DNA from: Phycisphaerales bacterium PN19_bin_20
GTDB lineage: Bacteria; Planctomycetota; Phycisphaerae; Phycisphaerales; UBA1924
NCBI GenBank assembly: GCA_021173225.1
Contig: JAJOLK010000025.1
Coordinates: 1 to 35,863 of the forward strand
Length of the DNA: 35,863 bases
Direction of reading: 5' to 3'
Shown here: piece by piece, positions 17,486 to 24,724 of the stretch
Numbering within the stretch: the first letter of the stretch is position 1
Layout: every line of letters begins with the position of its first letter
The notes under the pieces: model-generated
The model's input: the letters and a program-made list of their open reading frames with translations, nothing else
Told to the model about the DNA's origin: nothing
Databases searched by the model: none
Position numbers and translations under genes: made by a program

Positions 17486-19150
17486 TCAGAACCCGTTGAT
17501 GCCGGTCTGCTGCGGACCAAAGATGTCGAACCCGAAGTTGCGGTCCAGGATGAATCCGAACCCGTAGCTGGCGCGGAAGCCGTTGCGGATGACCGCCAAG
17601 GGCAAGGCCCAGAAGTTCGTGCCCACGTTGATCATGTCCCCGTCACGCAGGTACAAGTCGGGCTGCGTGCCCTCCTTGATCGCCCGGTAGTTCAGACGCA
17701 CCGTCGCCTGGCGATCGGCACCGACAAACCGCGTGATATCCACGCGCTCAGGGATAGCGATGTCACCCAGCCCGCCCGCCGCCACGATCGCACGCGTCAG
17801 CGTCAAGGTCCCCACCGTCGGCAGCGAGTACGGTCCCGGACGCTGAACCTGACCCTCCACGTACACAAGCCCCTCCGTCGGGCTCGGCACACGGATGATG
17901 TCGCCGGGCCGGATCACCACGTTGTTCTGCGCTGACCCGCTCAGCAGGCTGCCCAGCGGCACACGCAGCACACGCTGGGTCAGGATGTCCTGCGCCACGT
18001 TGATGTTCACGCCGCGCGCGCCACCCGCCAAGCCCGACACGCTCGACGCCGCGACCCACTGACCGTTCACAAAGACCCAGCGGCTTCCGCCCGGGCTGGT
18101 CATGGTCGAGCCGCGCGACTGCACAGGCTGCGTCCGCCCCGCCCCGCCGCCGCTGCTCGCGCCCGAAGGCCCGCCGGTCCGCGCCACCGTGTCAATGTCG
18201 ATCATCGGCATCTGCCCACGCTGCCCGCCCCCCACCCTTACCGGCTCAAGCACCGAGGGCGAAGGCTGCGGCTGCGACGGCGGCGCGCCCAGCGAATCAA
18301 TCAGATCAATCACGCTCTCGCCCCTGCCGGGCACAGGCACCGTCACCGTCTTGCCCGGCTCTGCAGGCTGGTTGATGTCGGTGCCGGAACCCGTCGCGTC
18401 GCTAGGGCGAAAACGCCCCGCCGCACGGTCGCTCAGCGCCACCGAGCGGATCACATACACATACTGCGTCTGCTCCTGGAACCGACCCGACTGCGTCAGC
18501 GCTTCGAGAAGGCGGAACTCGGGCCGCGGAATCTGGTACGTCCCCGGGTTGGTCACCCCACCCATGATGTTGTACGTCAGCCGCCGACGCGCCAAAATAT
18601 TCACCGACGTCACCGGCTCGTTGAGCACCTTACGCGCCTTGTACTGACGCGCAATCGCCTCGGCCGCCTCATCAGAGCTCATGCCCGCGACATACACCGT
18701 CGCCAGCTGCGGCAGGTCGATGAACCCGCGCGGGTCCACCGTCCGCTCAAACCGCTCGGCCGCACCGGGGTTGAACAGCTCGTTGATGATCACCTCGACT
18801 GTGTCACCCGCGTCAACCCGGTAGATGTCCACCTCGGGGATCAGGTCCTCGCTGGTGACCTTGGCAAAGTCCGCCATGTCCGGCGAAGACGAGCCCTCAA
18901 CCGCCGCGAGCCGATCCAGCACCGGCACGATCGTCGGCGTGTTCTCCCATCGCCCCACGACCCCGGGGTTCATGTACGAGTCGTTCTCGCACCCCGCAAG
19001 CCCCCCTCCGCCCACCACCACACACAGCGCCCCGGCCAGCAGCAAGATAGTGGCGGCGCGGCCCCGCCCAGAGCGCGACGCAACCGCGGGCCTCGCCCGG
19101 TCAGTGGTGATGTGCCTTGAGGTAACGCGGGGGCTGCAATCCTGGCTCAC
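17486..19150 (-). CDS. Polysaccharide export outer-membrane lipoprotein (Wza-like, SLBB domains)
   Basis: The 554-residue protein has a basic N-terminal region and hydrophobic segment ending in the lipobox LAGC with Cys54 as the lipidation site. It then has a polysaccharide-export domain (about 110-190; YRVDAGDTVEVIIN and DPRGFIDLP). A first SLBB-type domain follows (about 193-250; NIMGGVTNPGTYQIP), then a Pro/Gly/Ser-rich spacer, and a second SLBB domain near 425-480 (VYVEGQVQRPGPYSLP). Wza-type proteins form the outer-membrane channel for capsule or exopolysaccharide. The start is GTG at 19150, supported by AAGGAG seven bases upstream. It appears to be the first gene of the minus-strand locus. 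The spacer of about 150 residues between the SLBB domains is longer than usual for the family and unexplained. Confidence 0.92.
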   Translation of the reverse strand: MSQDCSPRVTSRHITTDRARPAVASRSGRGRAATILLLAGALCVVVGGGGLAGCENDSYMNPGVVGRWENTPTIVPVLDRLAAVEGSSSPDMADFAKVTSEDLIPEVDIYRVDAGDTVEVIINELFNPGAAERFERTVDPRGFIDLPQLATVYVAGMSSDEAAEAIARQYKARKVLNEPVTSVNILARRRLTYNIMGGVTNPGTYQIPRPEFRLLEALTQSGRFQEQTQYVYVIRSVALSDRAAGRFRPSDATGSGTDINQPAEPGKTVTVPVPGRGESVIDLIDSLGAPPSQPQPSPSVLEPVRVGGGQRGQMPMIDIDTVARTGGPSGASSGGGAGRTQPVQSRGSTMTSPGGSRWVFVNGQWVAASSVSGLAGGARGVNINVAQDILTQRVLRVPLGSLLSGSAQNNVVIRPGDIIRVPSPTEGLVYVEGQVQRPGPYSLPTVGTLTLTRAIVAAGGLGDIAIPERVDITRFVGADRQATVRLNYRAIKEGTQPDLYLRDGDMINVGTNFWALPLAVIRNGFRASYGFGFILDRNFGFDIFGPQQTGINGF

Positions 19151-19796
19151 GAGCCGTCTCCTTCCTACCGAGCCCCCTTACCTAAGGGTGTGCCCAGTAG
19201 GGACTACCGTATCCAATCCGCTGAAAACCTTCCGTCCAATCCGCCGACCAATTCGCAAACAAGTCAACATTGTCTCGTCCAAATCCCGGGTTGACCCGGG
19301 GTTGACTAGTCACCTCTCGAAAGCCTTACACCTCTTCAGGTGTGTCAATTCGGACGCCGAGAGGGCCTCGGTGCGTCCGCAAACTCTTCCATCGGCCACT
19401 GCGGCCCTGCGGCGTAGAGGTTCCCCGCCTTTTCTACGTCCCGACACGCCCCACGGCTCCACCAATGGCACAGCCAGTCGGCATCGCCGAGCTCGTTCAA
19501 CTACTCCACCTTACCCCAGAAACACCCTCCGGACCAGCAACCCGGTTCAGAGCGCAAACAGTGCGCCTTCAACCCTGGGGGTTTGGGCAAACCCACGATC
19601 CGTCGGCTGTCTTCCACCCCCCCACCCCCGCCACCCCCCTCTCCTCCGTGCACCTACCATGGCTTCACCAATGGACCAGCATCTTCCAGGCTCTGCCAGT
19701 GAGCAGGCGACCGCCCGCACCTTGGCCCGGCACCCGCGTCCGGCAGGTGGGGACCCGCTTCGCCGCCTCGACGCACCGGCCTTCTCGCTCTCGGGC
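19151..19796. promoter_or_regulatory. Long divergent intergenic region upstream of the EPS locus and lipA
   Basis: No gene is supported here although a plus-strand frame stays open. Visible structure includes CCCTTA/TAAGGG (19175-19180 and 19183-19188) just upstream of the export gene start. A ten-base direct repeat TCCAATCCGC lies at 19212-19221 and 19235-19244. Two GGGTTGAC copies lie at 19288-19295 and 19299-19306, one helical turn apart, with the reverse GTCAAC at 19263-19268. A hairpin ACACCT/AGGTGT lies at 19328-19343. This density suggests regulator binding sites for the EPS locus. No convincing -10/-35 pair was found. The part after about 19600 is a C-rich leader of lipA. Confidence 0.45.
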
Positions 19797-20867
19797 ATGG
19801 TCCTCAACAACGACCCCCACGACCCCCGCGACCCCCACCACGCCACCCAGCAGCTGGTCATCAAAAAGAAGCCGCCGTGGCTCAAGGCCAAGGTCCCCGG
19901 CGGCCCGGGGTACGAAAAGCTCAAAGACCTGCTCGCCAAGGCCAACCTCGTCACCGTCTGCCAAGAGGCCAGCTGCCCCAACATGGGCGAGTGCTGGTCG
20001 CGCGGCGTCGCGACCATCATGATCCTGGGCGACACCTGCACCCGCGCGTGCGGGTTCTGCAACGTCAAAACCGGCCGCCCCGCGACACTGGACAAAGACG
20101 AGCCGCGCCGCGTCGCCGAAAGCCTCCGACAGATGACCGCCGGGACCGGTCTAAAGCACATCGTCATCACCAGCGTCAACCGCGACGAGCTGCAAGACGG
20201 CGGCGCATCGATCTGGGCCGAGACCATCACCCGCACCAAGGACGCCTGCCCCGGGCTCTCTATCGAGGTGCTGATCCCCGACTTTGAAGGCCACTGGGCC
20301 GCACTGCAGATGGTCATCGACGCGCGCCCGCACATCATCAACCACAACCTTGAGACCGTCCGGCGGATGTACCCCGCCGTGAGGCCCAGCGCGAAGTTTG
20401 ACCGCAGCCTTGAGCTGCTCCGCCGGGTCAAGGAGCAGGGCCTGGTCGCCAAGACCGGGATCATGGTCGGCATCGGCGAGCGCGACGCTGAGGTGCTTGA
20501 GCTGATGGACGAGCTGATCGAGAAGACGCGCGTGCAGGGCTCGGAGCCGGATTCGAACTCGGGGCCGGGGCCAGGGCCTAGTGGGGGCGGGGGGACAGGC
20601 ACGAGCCCAAAGTCCTGTGACATCTTGACTATCGGTCAGTATCTGCAGCCGACGCGCAACCACCTGCCCATCGACCGATTCGTAACGCCCGAGCGGTTCG
20701 ACGCGTACCGCCAGGCCGGGCTGGCCAAGGGCTTCCGCGTGATTGAGAGCGGCCCGCTGGTCCGCAGCAGCTACCACGCCGACCACCAAGCCGACGAGCT
20801 CAGTGATGTCGTCAGCGAGCGCGACCGCGAGATGCGCCGGCGCATGGACGGGCTGCTGGAGCGGTAA
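19797..20867 (+). CDS. lipA: Lipoyl synthase with a low-complexity insertion
   Basis: This radical-SAM enzyme inserts two sulfurs into octanoyl groups on 2-oxoacid dehydrogenases and the glycine cleavage H protein. From the ATG at 19797 it is 356 residues. The auxiliary cluster cysteines are Cys55, Cys60 and Cys66 (CQEASCPNMGEC), the radical-SAM cysteines are Cys81, Cys85 and Cys88 (CTRACGFC), and the conserved RSSYHAD is present near the C-terminus. Between LIEKTR and CDILTIGQYLQPT, where relatives have only a few residues, lies a Gly/Pro/Ser-rich insertion of roughly 25 residues (about 247-272). It is encoded by a G-rich stretch. An ATG at 19659 could add 46 residues, but neither start has a ribosome site. 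No lipB lies beside it. All catalytic motifs are intact, so activity is likely. Confidence 0.93.
   Translation: MVLNNDPHDPRDPHHATQQLVIKKKPPWLKAKVPGGPGYEKLKDLLAKANLVTVCQEASCPNMGECWSRGVATIMILGDTCTRACGFCNVKTGRPATLDKDEPRRVAESLRQMTAGTGLKHIVITSVNRDELQDGGASIWAETITRTKDACPGLSIEVLIPDFEGHWAALQMVIDARPHIINHNLETVRRMYPAVRPSAKFDRSLELLRRVKEQGLVAKTGIMVGIGERDAEVLELMDELIEKTRVQGSEPDSNSGPGPGPSGGGGTGTSPKSCDILTIGQYLQPTRNHLPIDRFVTPERFDAYRQAGLAKGFRVIESGPLVRSSYHADHQADELSDVVSERDREMRRRMDGLLER
20561..20594 (+). other. G-quadruplex motif on the coding strand of lipA
   Basis: G runs at 20561-20564, 20567-20570, 20573-20575, 20583-20587 and 20589-20594 have loops of one to seven bases. They encode the Gly/Pro-rich part of the insertion in lipoyl synthase. 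The pattern meets the three-tetrad quadruplex rule in both DNA and mRNA. Confidence 0.6.
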
Positions 20868-20881
20868 GGCGGCACCGAGCG

Positions 20882-22078
20882 CTACGGGAACAGCGGGACC
20901 AGCTTCCCAAACACACCCTCGGTCTCGACCACCGGGCCGGCGGCAAAGTACATGTGGTTGGTGTAGCCCAGAGTCACGCCGTTGCCGAACAACATGCCCC
21001 AGAGCCCATCGATCTCGAAGGGCTTGCCGTCGGCGTCGCGCATCACGTCCACGTACACGCCCGTCTCAAGGTTGTACGCCAGCACGCGCCCGTCGCCAAA
21101 GTTGCCCACCAGCAGGCAGTTGCTCAGCGCACCAAAGTCTTTGGGCGCCAGCGCAAAGCCCCACGGCGCGTTGAGCATGGCGTGGCTCCCAAAGCTCCGC
21201 AGCAGGCGGCCTTCGAGGTCGAACTCACTGATGAACCCATACCCCGGATACGCCTCGGCCTCGCCCGGGTCGTTGCCCAAACGGGCCCACGCCGCGTACA
21301 GCTTCCCGTTGATCTGCTGCAGGTTGTAGATGTTGAAATAGTCGTCAACGCTGGGGTCCTTGAAGTCGCCGGCGATCGCTGTCTCCTTCCACTGCCCGTC
21401 GTAGACGCGGACCTTGCGGTTGCCCCAGTCGCACACGTAGAGGCGGTTGCCGGTGGGCGCCTCGGTCACGGCACACCCGGTGAAGACCGCGCTCTCGCCC
21501 CCGATGTCAATCACGTTCACGCTCTTGGTCTGGTCGGTCGTCCATGCGCTGACGGTCCCGTCAAGGGTCACGAACACGAACTTGGCCGAGCCCCTCTTGC
21601 CCTCACCCTCGACCACAAAGTCCTGGCTCGTAAAGCCCGTGTAGACCTGACCCGTGGGCTGGCTGGCCTTCTGGACCCGCGCGTGCACCTTGCCCACCGG
21701 GATCTCCACCACCTCAAGCTCGTCGCGCCCGAACTCCACGCCCGGCGCATCGCCGATGTACGTTGTGGACGTCCCGCTCCCGGCGTTGGTGATCCACCAG
21801 TGCCCGCCCTTGCCCGGCGGACGGATCGTCACGCCCCACGCGTTGGCGAGCCGCTCATCCACGAAGAAGTGCGGCTTGTACTTGGCCTTGGTCGCCACCA
21901 GATTGACCTGCACGTACGCGTTGCGCCTGAGCGTGCGCGGCCCCGCGTCGGGCACGTAGAACTGACCCTCGCCGATCTTGGGCTCAAAGGACGGGTAGAT
22001 CTGCGCATGAGCGCGCGTGGTCAACCCCGCGGCAGCGAGCAGAGCGATAGCCAGAACCTTGGATGAGCGATAGAGCAT
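20882..22078 (-). CDS. Secreted TIGR03118-family beta-propeller protein
   Basis: The 398-residue protein has a signal peptide (MLYRSSKVLAIALLAAAGLTTRAHA) cleaved near residue 25-26 and then a TIGR03118-type region. Family-like segments are YVQVNLVA, LANAWGVTIRPPGKGGHWWITNAGSG, GFTSQDFVV and KFVFVTLDGTVSAW, with blade-like repeats such as NRKVRVYDG and GDGRVLAYNLETG. Function is unknown. In some bacteria members carry a PEP-CTERM sorting tail. This one ends GVFGKLVPLFP with no such tail, so it is probably periplasmic or secreted. The ATG at 22078 is chosen because it starts the signal peptide and has GGAG six bases upstream; the frame stays open to 22195. It converges with lipA, with 14 bases between stops. 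Confidence 0.85.
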   Translation of the reverse strand: MLYRSSKVLAIALLAAAGLTTRAHAQIYPSFEPKIGEGQFYVPDAGPRTLRRNAYVQVNLVATKAKYKPHFFVDERLANAWGVTIRPPGKGGHWWITNAGSGTSTTYIGDAPGVEFGRDELEVVEIPVGKVHARVQKASQPTGQVYTGFTSQDFVVEGEGKRGSAKFVFVTLDGTVSAWTTDQTKSVNVIDIGGESAVFTGCAVTEAPTGNRLYVCDWGNRKVRVYDGQWKETAIAGDFKDPSVDDYFNIYNLQQINGKLYAAWARLGNDPGEAEAYPGYGFISEFDLEGRLLRSFGSHAMLNAPWGFALAPKDFGALSNCLLVGNFGDGRVLAYNLETGVYVDVMRDADGKPFEIDGLWGMLFGNGVTLGYTNHMYFAAGPVVETEGVFGKLVPLFP

Positions 22079-22528
22079 GGGTTGACTCCGTAAATCGGGA
22101 AGAGTCGCGTTGCGCTTGAGCGTGCGCGGCCTCTGACGGGCGGTGGGAGCCATTGGTATCCCGAGCTTGAGCGAGATGGAACCTACGCGCTGCAACCTTC
22201 GCGCAGTCTTGATGATTCAGCGAAGGTGCCTGCGCAGGCACGCCGCAATAGCAACCGAAGTGCTGCTCACTTCGTCAAGATTGCGCAAGCTTTGTGTGAA
22301 TGCGCGCGGCTGCACCCAACACGGTGTCGGTTGCTGTGGCGTAGCGCAAACAACATACTGAGGTCAACGCCCCTACGCCCAACAACCTTCACTAAGCCTT
22401 CTCCAATCCTTGACAGAACTTCCGCACCGCGCCGTTAACGTTGACTCGCCTTCCGCTGCGATGTGCCGCGGCGGGCAATGTTCGACCGCTGGACACGACC
22501 CGCCCGCCCGACCTTTGGAGGAGCTCTC
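22079..22528. promoter_or_regulatory. Divergent control region between the TIGR03118 and PhoX-like genes
   Basis: No gene is seen in these 450 bases. A perfect 16-base palindrome GTGCCTGCGCAGGCAC lies at 22226-22241. A hairpin CGAAGTG/CACTTCG with a five-base loop lies at 22256-22274. The hexamer GTTGAC or its complement occurs at 22081-22086, 22363-22368 and 22440-22445. The region drives two secreted-protein genes in opposite directions, so the palindromes are candidate binding sites for a shared regulator. Confidence 0.5.
22410..22439 (+). promoter_or_regulatory. Candidate sigma-70-type promoter for the PhoX-like gene
   Basis: A perfect -35 hexamer TTGACA (22410-22415) is followed after 18 bases by GTTAAC (22434-22439), a partial -10 match. 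It lies about 90 bases before the ATG at 22529. The -35 is convincing; the -10 is weak. Confidence 0.4.
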
Positions 22529-24496
22529 ATGCGCTGTATGACCCCGTGTATCTTGATCGCCCTCGCCGGCCTCACCGCCGCCGCAGTTGCTCAGCCCGCT
22601 GTGCCTTACGCTGGTGGCGCGTTCCGCGGCCCCTCGACGCTGCAGGACCCGTTCATGATTCCCTCGGCCAACACCAGCGGTGTGGCCTTCTACTCCATCG
22701 CCAGCAACGGCGGTGTCATCAGCCCAACGCTCACTCTGCCCGATGAAACCTTCCCCAACACTGACGGCGTCACCACCCGCCTCGTCGGCATCCCCGACGG
22801 CATGGGCGGGTTCTACCTCAACGCCGCCGAGGAGGCCAGCGGCGTCATCACGCTGCTGGTCAACCACGAGGTCGGCTCGGCTGTCGGCCCCACGCAGGTC
22901 TGGGGTTCACGCGGGTCGTACGTCTCGGCTTGGAAGGTCCGCAAGAGCGACCTGGGTGTCAACGGCGTCGAGGCCGCCACGCACAACCTGATCCTCTGGT
23001 CTCCCAACGGTACCACCGGCGCGCTGACCGGCGGCAGCTTCATCGGCCCCTTCAACGCCGCCAACCCCGCCCCCGCCAACGGCGCCATGGGCCGCTTCTG
23101 CTCTGCTGACCTCGCACCCGTCACCGCGTACTTCACGACCATCGCGGGCGTGGACTACGGCACCACCAAGCGCATCTTCCTCAACGGCGAGGAGGTCGGT
23201 GCCGCCGGCCGCCCCATGGCCCACATCGTCGAGGACGATCTCTCGATCGAGACCCCGCGCCTGGGCGACTTCTCATGGGAGAACTCTGTTGCCAACCCCT
23301 TCTCGCAGCTTAAGACCATCGTCGCTGGCGCCGACGACAGCACCCCCGGCCAGATCTACATCTACATCGGCGACAAGCTGCCCGCCGCCGGCCCCGGCAA
23401 CACCGTCCAGAAGGCCGGCCTAATCGACGGCAAGCTCTGGGGCTTCAGCATCCCCAACCCCCCCCGCAGCTCCGCCTTCGGCAACCAGGCCCGCGAGGAC
23501 AACACCAACGCAATCGGTGGCAACGGCATCGGCGGCTCAACCCAAGAGGGCCGCGTCGAGAGCAAGCGCTTCACGATGATCGATGTCGCCGCCGCTCAGA
23601 ACGACCGCTTCGGCAACCCCCTGGCCGCGATCAACATCGACAACTTCAGCGGCGCCAACCTGCAGTTGCGCTCCGACGCCCTGAGCATCCTGAACATGGC
23701 CCGCCCCGAGGACATCGCCTGGGACTCCAAGGACGCCAGCAAGCTCTACATCCTGACCACCAATTCCTTCGGCCAGCCCAGCCGCGTCTGGCAGATGAAG
23801 TTCGATGACGTCACCCAGCCCGAGCTCGGCGGCGTGCTAAGCATCTTGGTTGACGGCCAGCGCCTCAGCGGCATCACCTCGAGCGTCACCCGCTTCGAGA
23901 CCGCCGCCGTCTCTACCCCCGTCGGCCCCCAGGCCGCCACCACGACCATCGAGATGATGGACAACTTCGGCGTGCTCGCCAACGGGCTCATGTACATCCA
24001 GGAAGACGTTGGCGGCCAGGCCCGTTACGGCCGCATGTGGCAGTACGACATCTACCGTGACTCCATCAAAGAGATCGGCGTCAGCACCCCCGCGCTGTTC
24101 ACCAGCGGCCAGCCCGGCTTCCTGACTATCGACGAGGAGACCAGCGGCGCGTTCGACGCCTCTGACACCCTGGGCAAGGGCTGGCTCATGATGTGCATGC
24201 AGGCCCACCTGGCCAACCCCAACAACAATCTCGTCGAGGTTGGCCAGCTCTTGGCCCTCTTCGTCCCCGAGGCCAAGCGCCTCTGCGAGGTTGATATCGC
24301 CTCCGGAGGCGACCCGACCCGCCCCGACGGCGAGCTGACCGCCGACGACATCCTCGCCTTCATCAACGCCTTCTTCGCCAACAACCTCGCCGTCGCTGAC
24401 TTCTCAGGACCCACCGAGGCCGGCCGCGCCGACAACGAGCTGACCGCGGACGACATCATCCGCTTCGTCGGCCGCTTCTTCAGCAACTGCAACTGA
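22529..24496 (+). CDS. Secreted PhoX-like (DUF839) protein with C-terminal dockerin-like module
   Basis: The 655-residue protein has a signal peptide cleaved near residue 21-22 (TAAAVAQ). The body resembles the PhoX/DUF839 calcium-dependent phosphatase family: LLVNHEVGS near 110, RIFLNGEEVG near 220, GDFSWENSVANPF near 245 and MARPEDIAWDSKDASKLYILTT near 390. PhoX enzymes release phosphate from organic esters outside the cytoplasm; activity here is inferred. The last 70 residues hold two Asp-rich dockerin-like repeats, DGELTADDILAFINAFF and DNELTADDIIRFVGRFF, ending CN. That matches the dockerin-type tails common in Phycisphaerales secreted proteins and suggests calcium binding or surface attachment. 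The ATG at 22529 has GGAGGAG upstream; an earlier in-frame ATG at 22463 precedes the signal peptide and is unlikely. Confidence 0.8.
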   Translation: MRCMTPCILIALAGLTAAAVAQPAVPYAGGAFRGPSTLQDPFMIPSANTSGVAFYSIASNGGVISPTLTLPDETFPNTDGVTTRLVGIPDGMGGFYLNAAEEASGVITLLVNHEVGSAVGPTQVWGSRGSYVSAWKVRKSDLGVNGVEAATHNLILWSPNGTTGALTGGSFIGPFNAANPAPANGAMGRFCSADLAPVTAYFTTIAGVDYGTTKRIFLNGEEVGAAGRPMAHIVEDDLSIETPRLGDFSWENSVANPFSQLKTIVAGADDSTPGQIYIYIGDKLPAAGPGNTVQKAGLIDGKLWGFSIPNPPRSSAFGNQAREDNTNAIGGNGIGGSTQEGRVESKRFTMIDVAAAQNDRFGNPLAAINIDNFSGANLQLRSDALSILNMARPEDIAWDSKDASKLYILTTNSFGQPSRVWQMKFDDVTQPELGGVLSILVDGQRLSGITSSVTRFETAAVSTPVGPQAATTTIEMMDNFGVLANGLMYIQEDVGGQARYGRMWQYDIYRDSIKEIGVSTPALFTSGQPGFLTIDEETSGAFDASDTLGKGWLMMCMQAHLANPNNNLVEVGQLLALFVPEAKRLCEVDIASGGDPTRPDGELTADDILAFINAFFANNLAVADFSGPTEAGRADNELTADDIIRFVGRFFSNCN

Positions 24497-24546
24497 TCTA
24501 AACGGCAGCGAGGCCTCGGGCCCCAACGCCGCGTGAAATCACCACA

Positions 24547-24580
24547 GGGGGTCGGGCCAACGCCCGGCTCCCTTCTTTAT
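24547..24580 (+). terminator. Intrinsic terminator of the PhoX-like gene
   Basis: A GGGG(G)TCGGGC arm pairs with GCCCGGC-T-CCC around a CAAC loop, with one bulged T and one G-T pair. TTCTTTAT follows directly. It lies 50 bases after the stop of the PhoX-like gene, in the right orientation. Confidence 0.72.
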
Positions 24581-24638
24581 GGCCTATCAAATCCGCCTGA
24601 GCCAATGTGCAGATGTCGCAGTGCGCCACAGTGCAAAC

Positions 24639-24670
24639 GAGCCAGTGAGCTAATGAGCCAATGAGCCCAT
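24639..24670. repeat. Four tandem eight-base repeats
   Basis: Four adjacent units, GAGCCAGT, GAGCTAAT, GAGCCAAT and GAGCCCAT, run from 24639 to 24670. They lie in the non-coding gap between the PhoX-like terminator and the end of the cyclase-repeat gene. No function is evident; slipped-strand variation is possible. Confidence 0.75.
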
Positions 24671-24724
24671 TCGCGCATGCGCTTCTATACATCTGTTCAG
24701 CCGCCCGATCCCAATTCCCCGCGC

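Noticed and set aside
18825..19796. Open plus-strand frame continuous with lipA
   Set aside because: Its first part is antisense to the start of the SLBB gene and the rest has no family-like sequence, so it is not taken as an N-terminal extension of LipA.
22081..22445. Recurring GTTGAC hexamers in intergenic regions as a regulon motif
   Set aside because: Six-base matches are frequent by chance and overlap the ordinary -35 consensus; spacing is not consistent between the two gaps.
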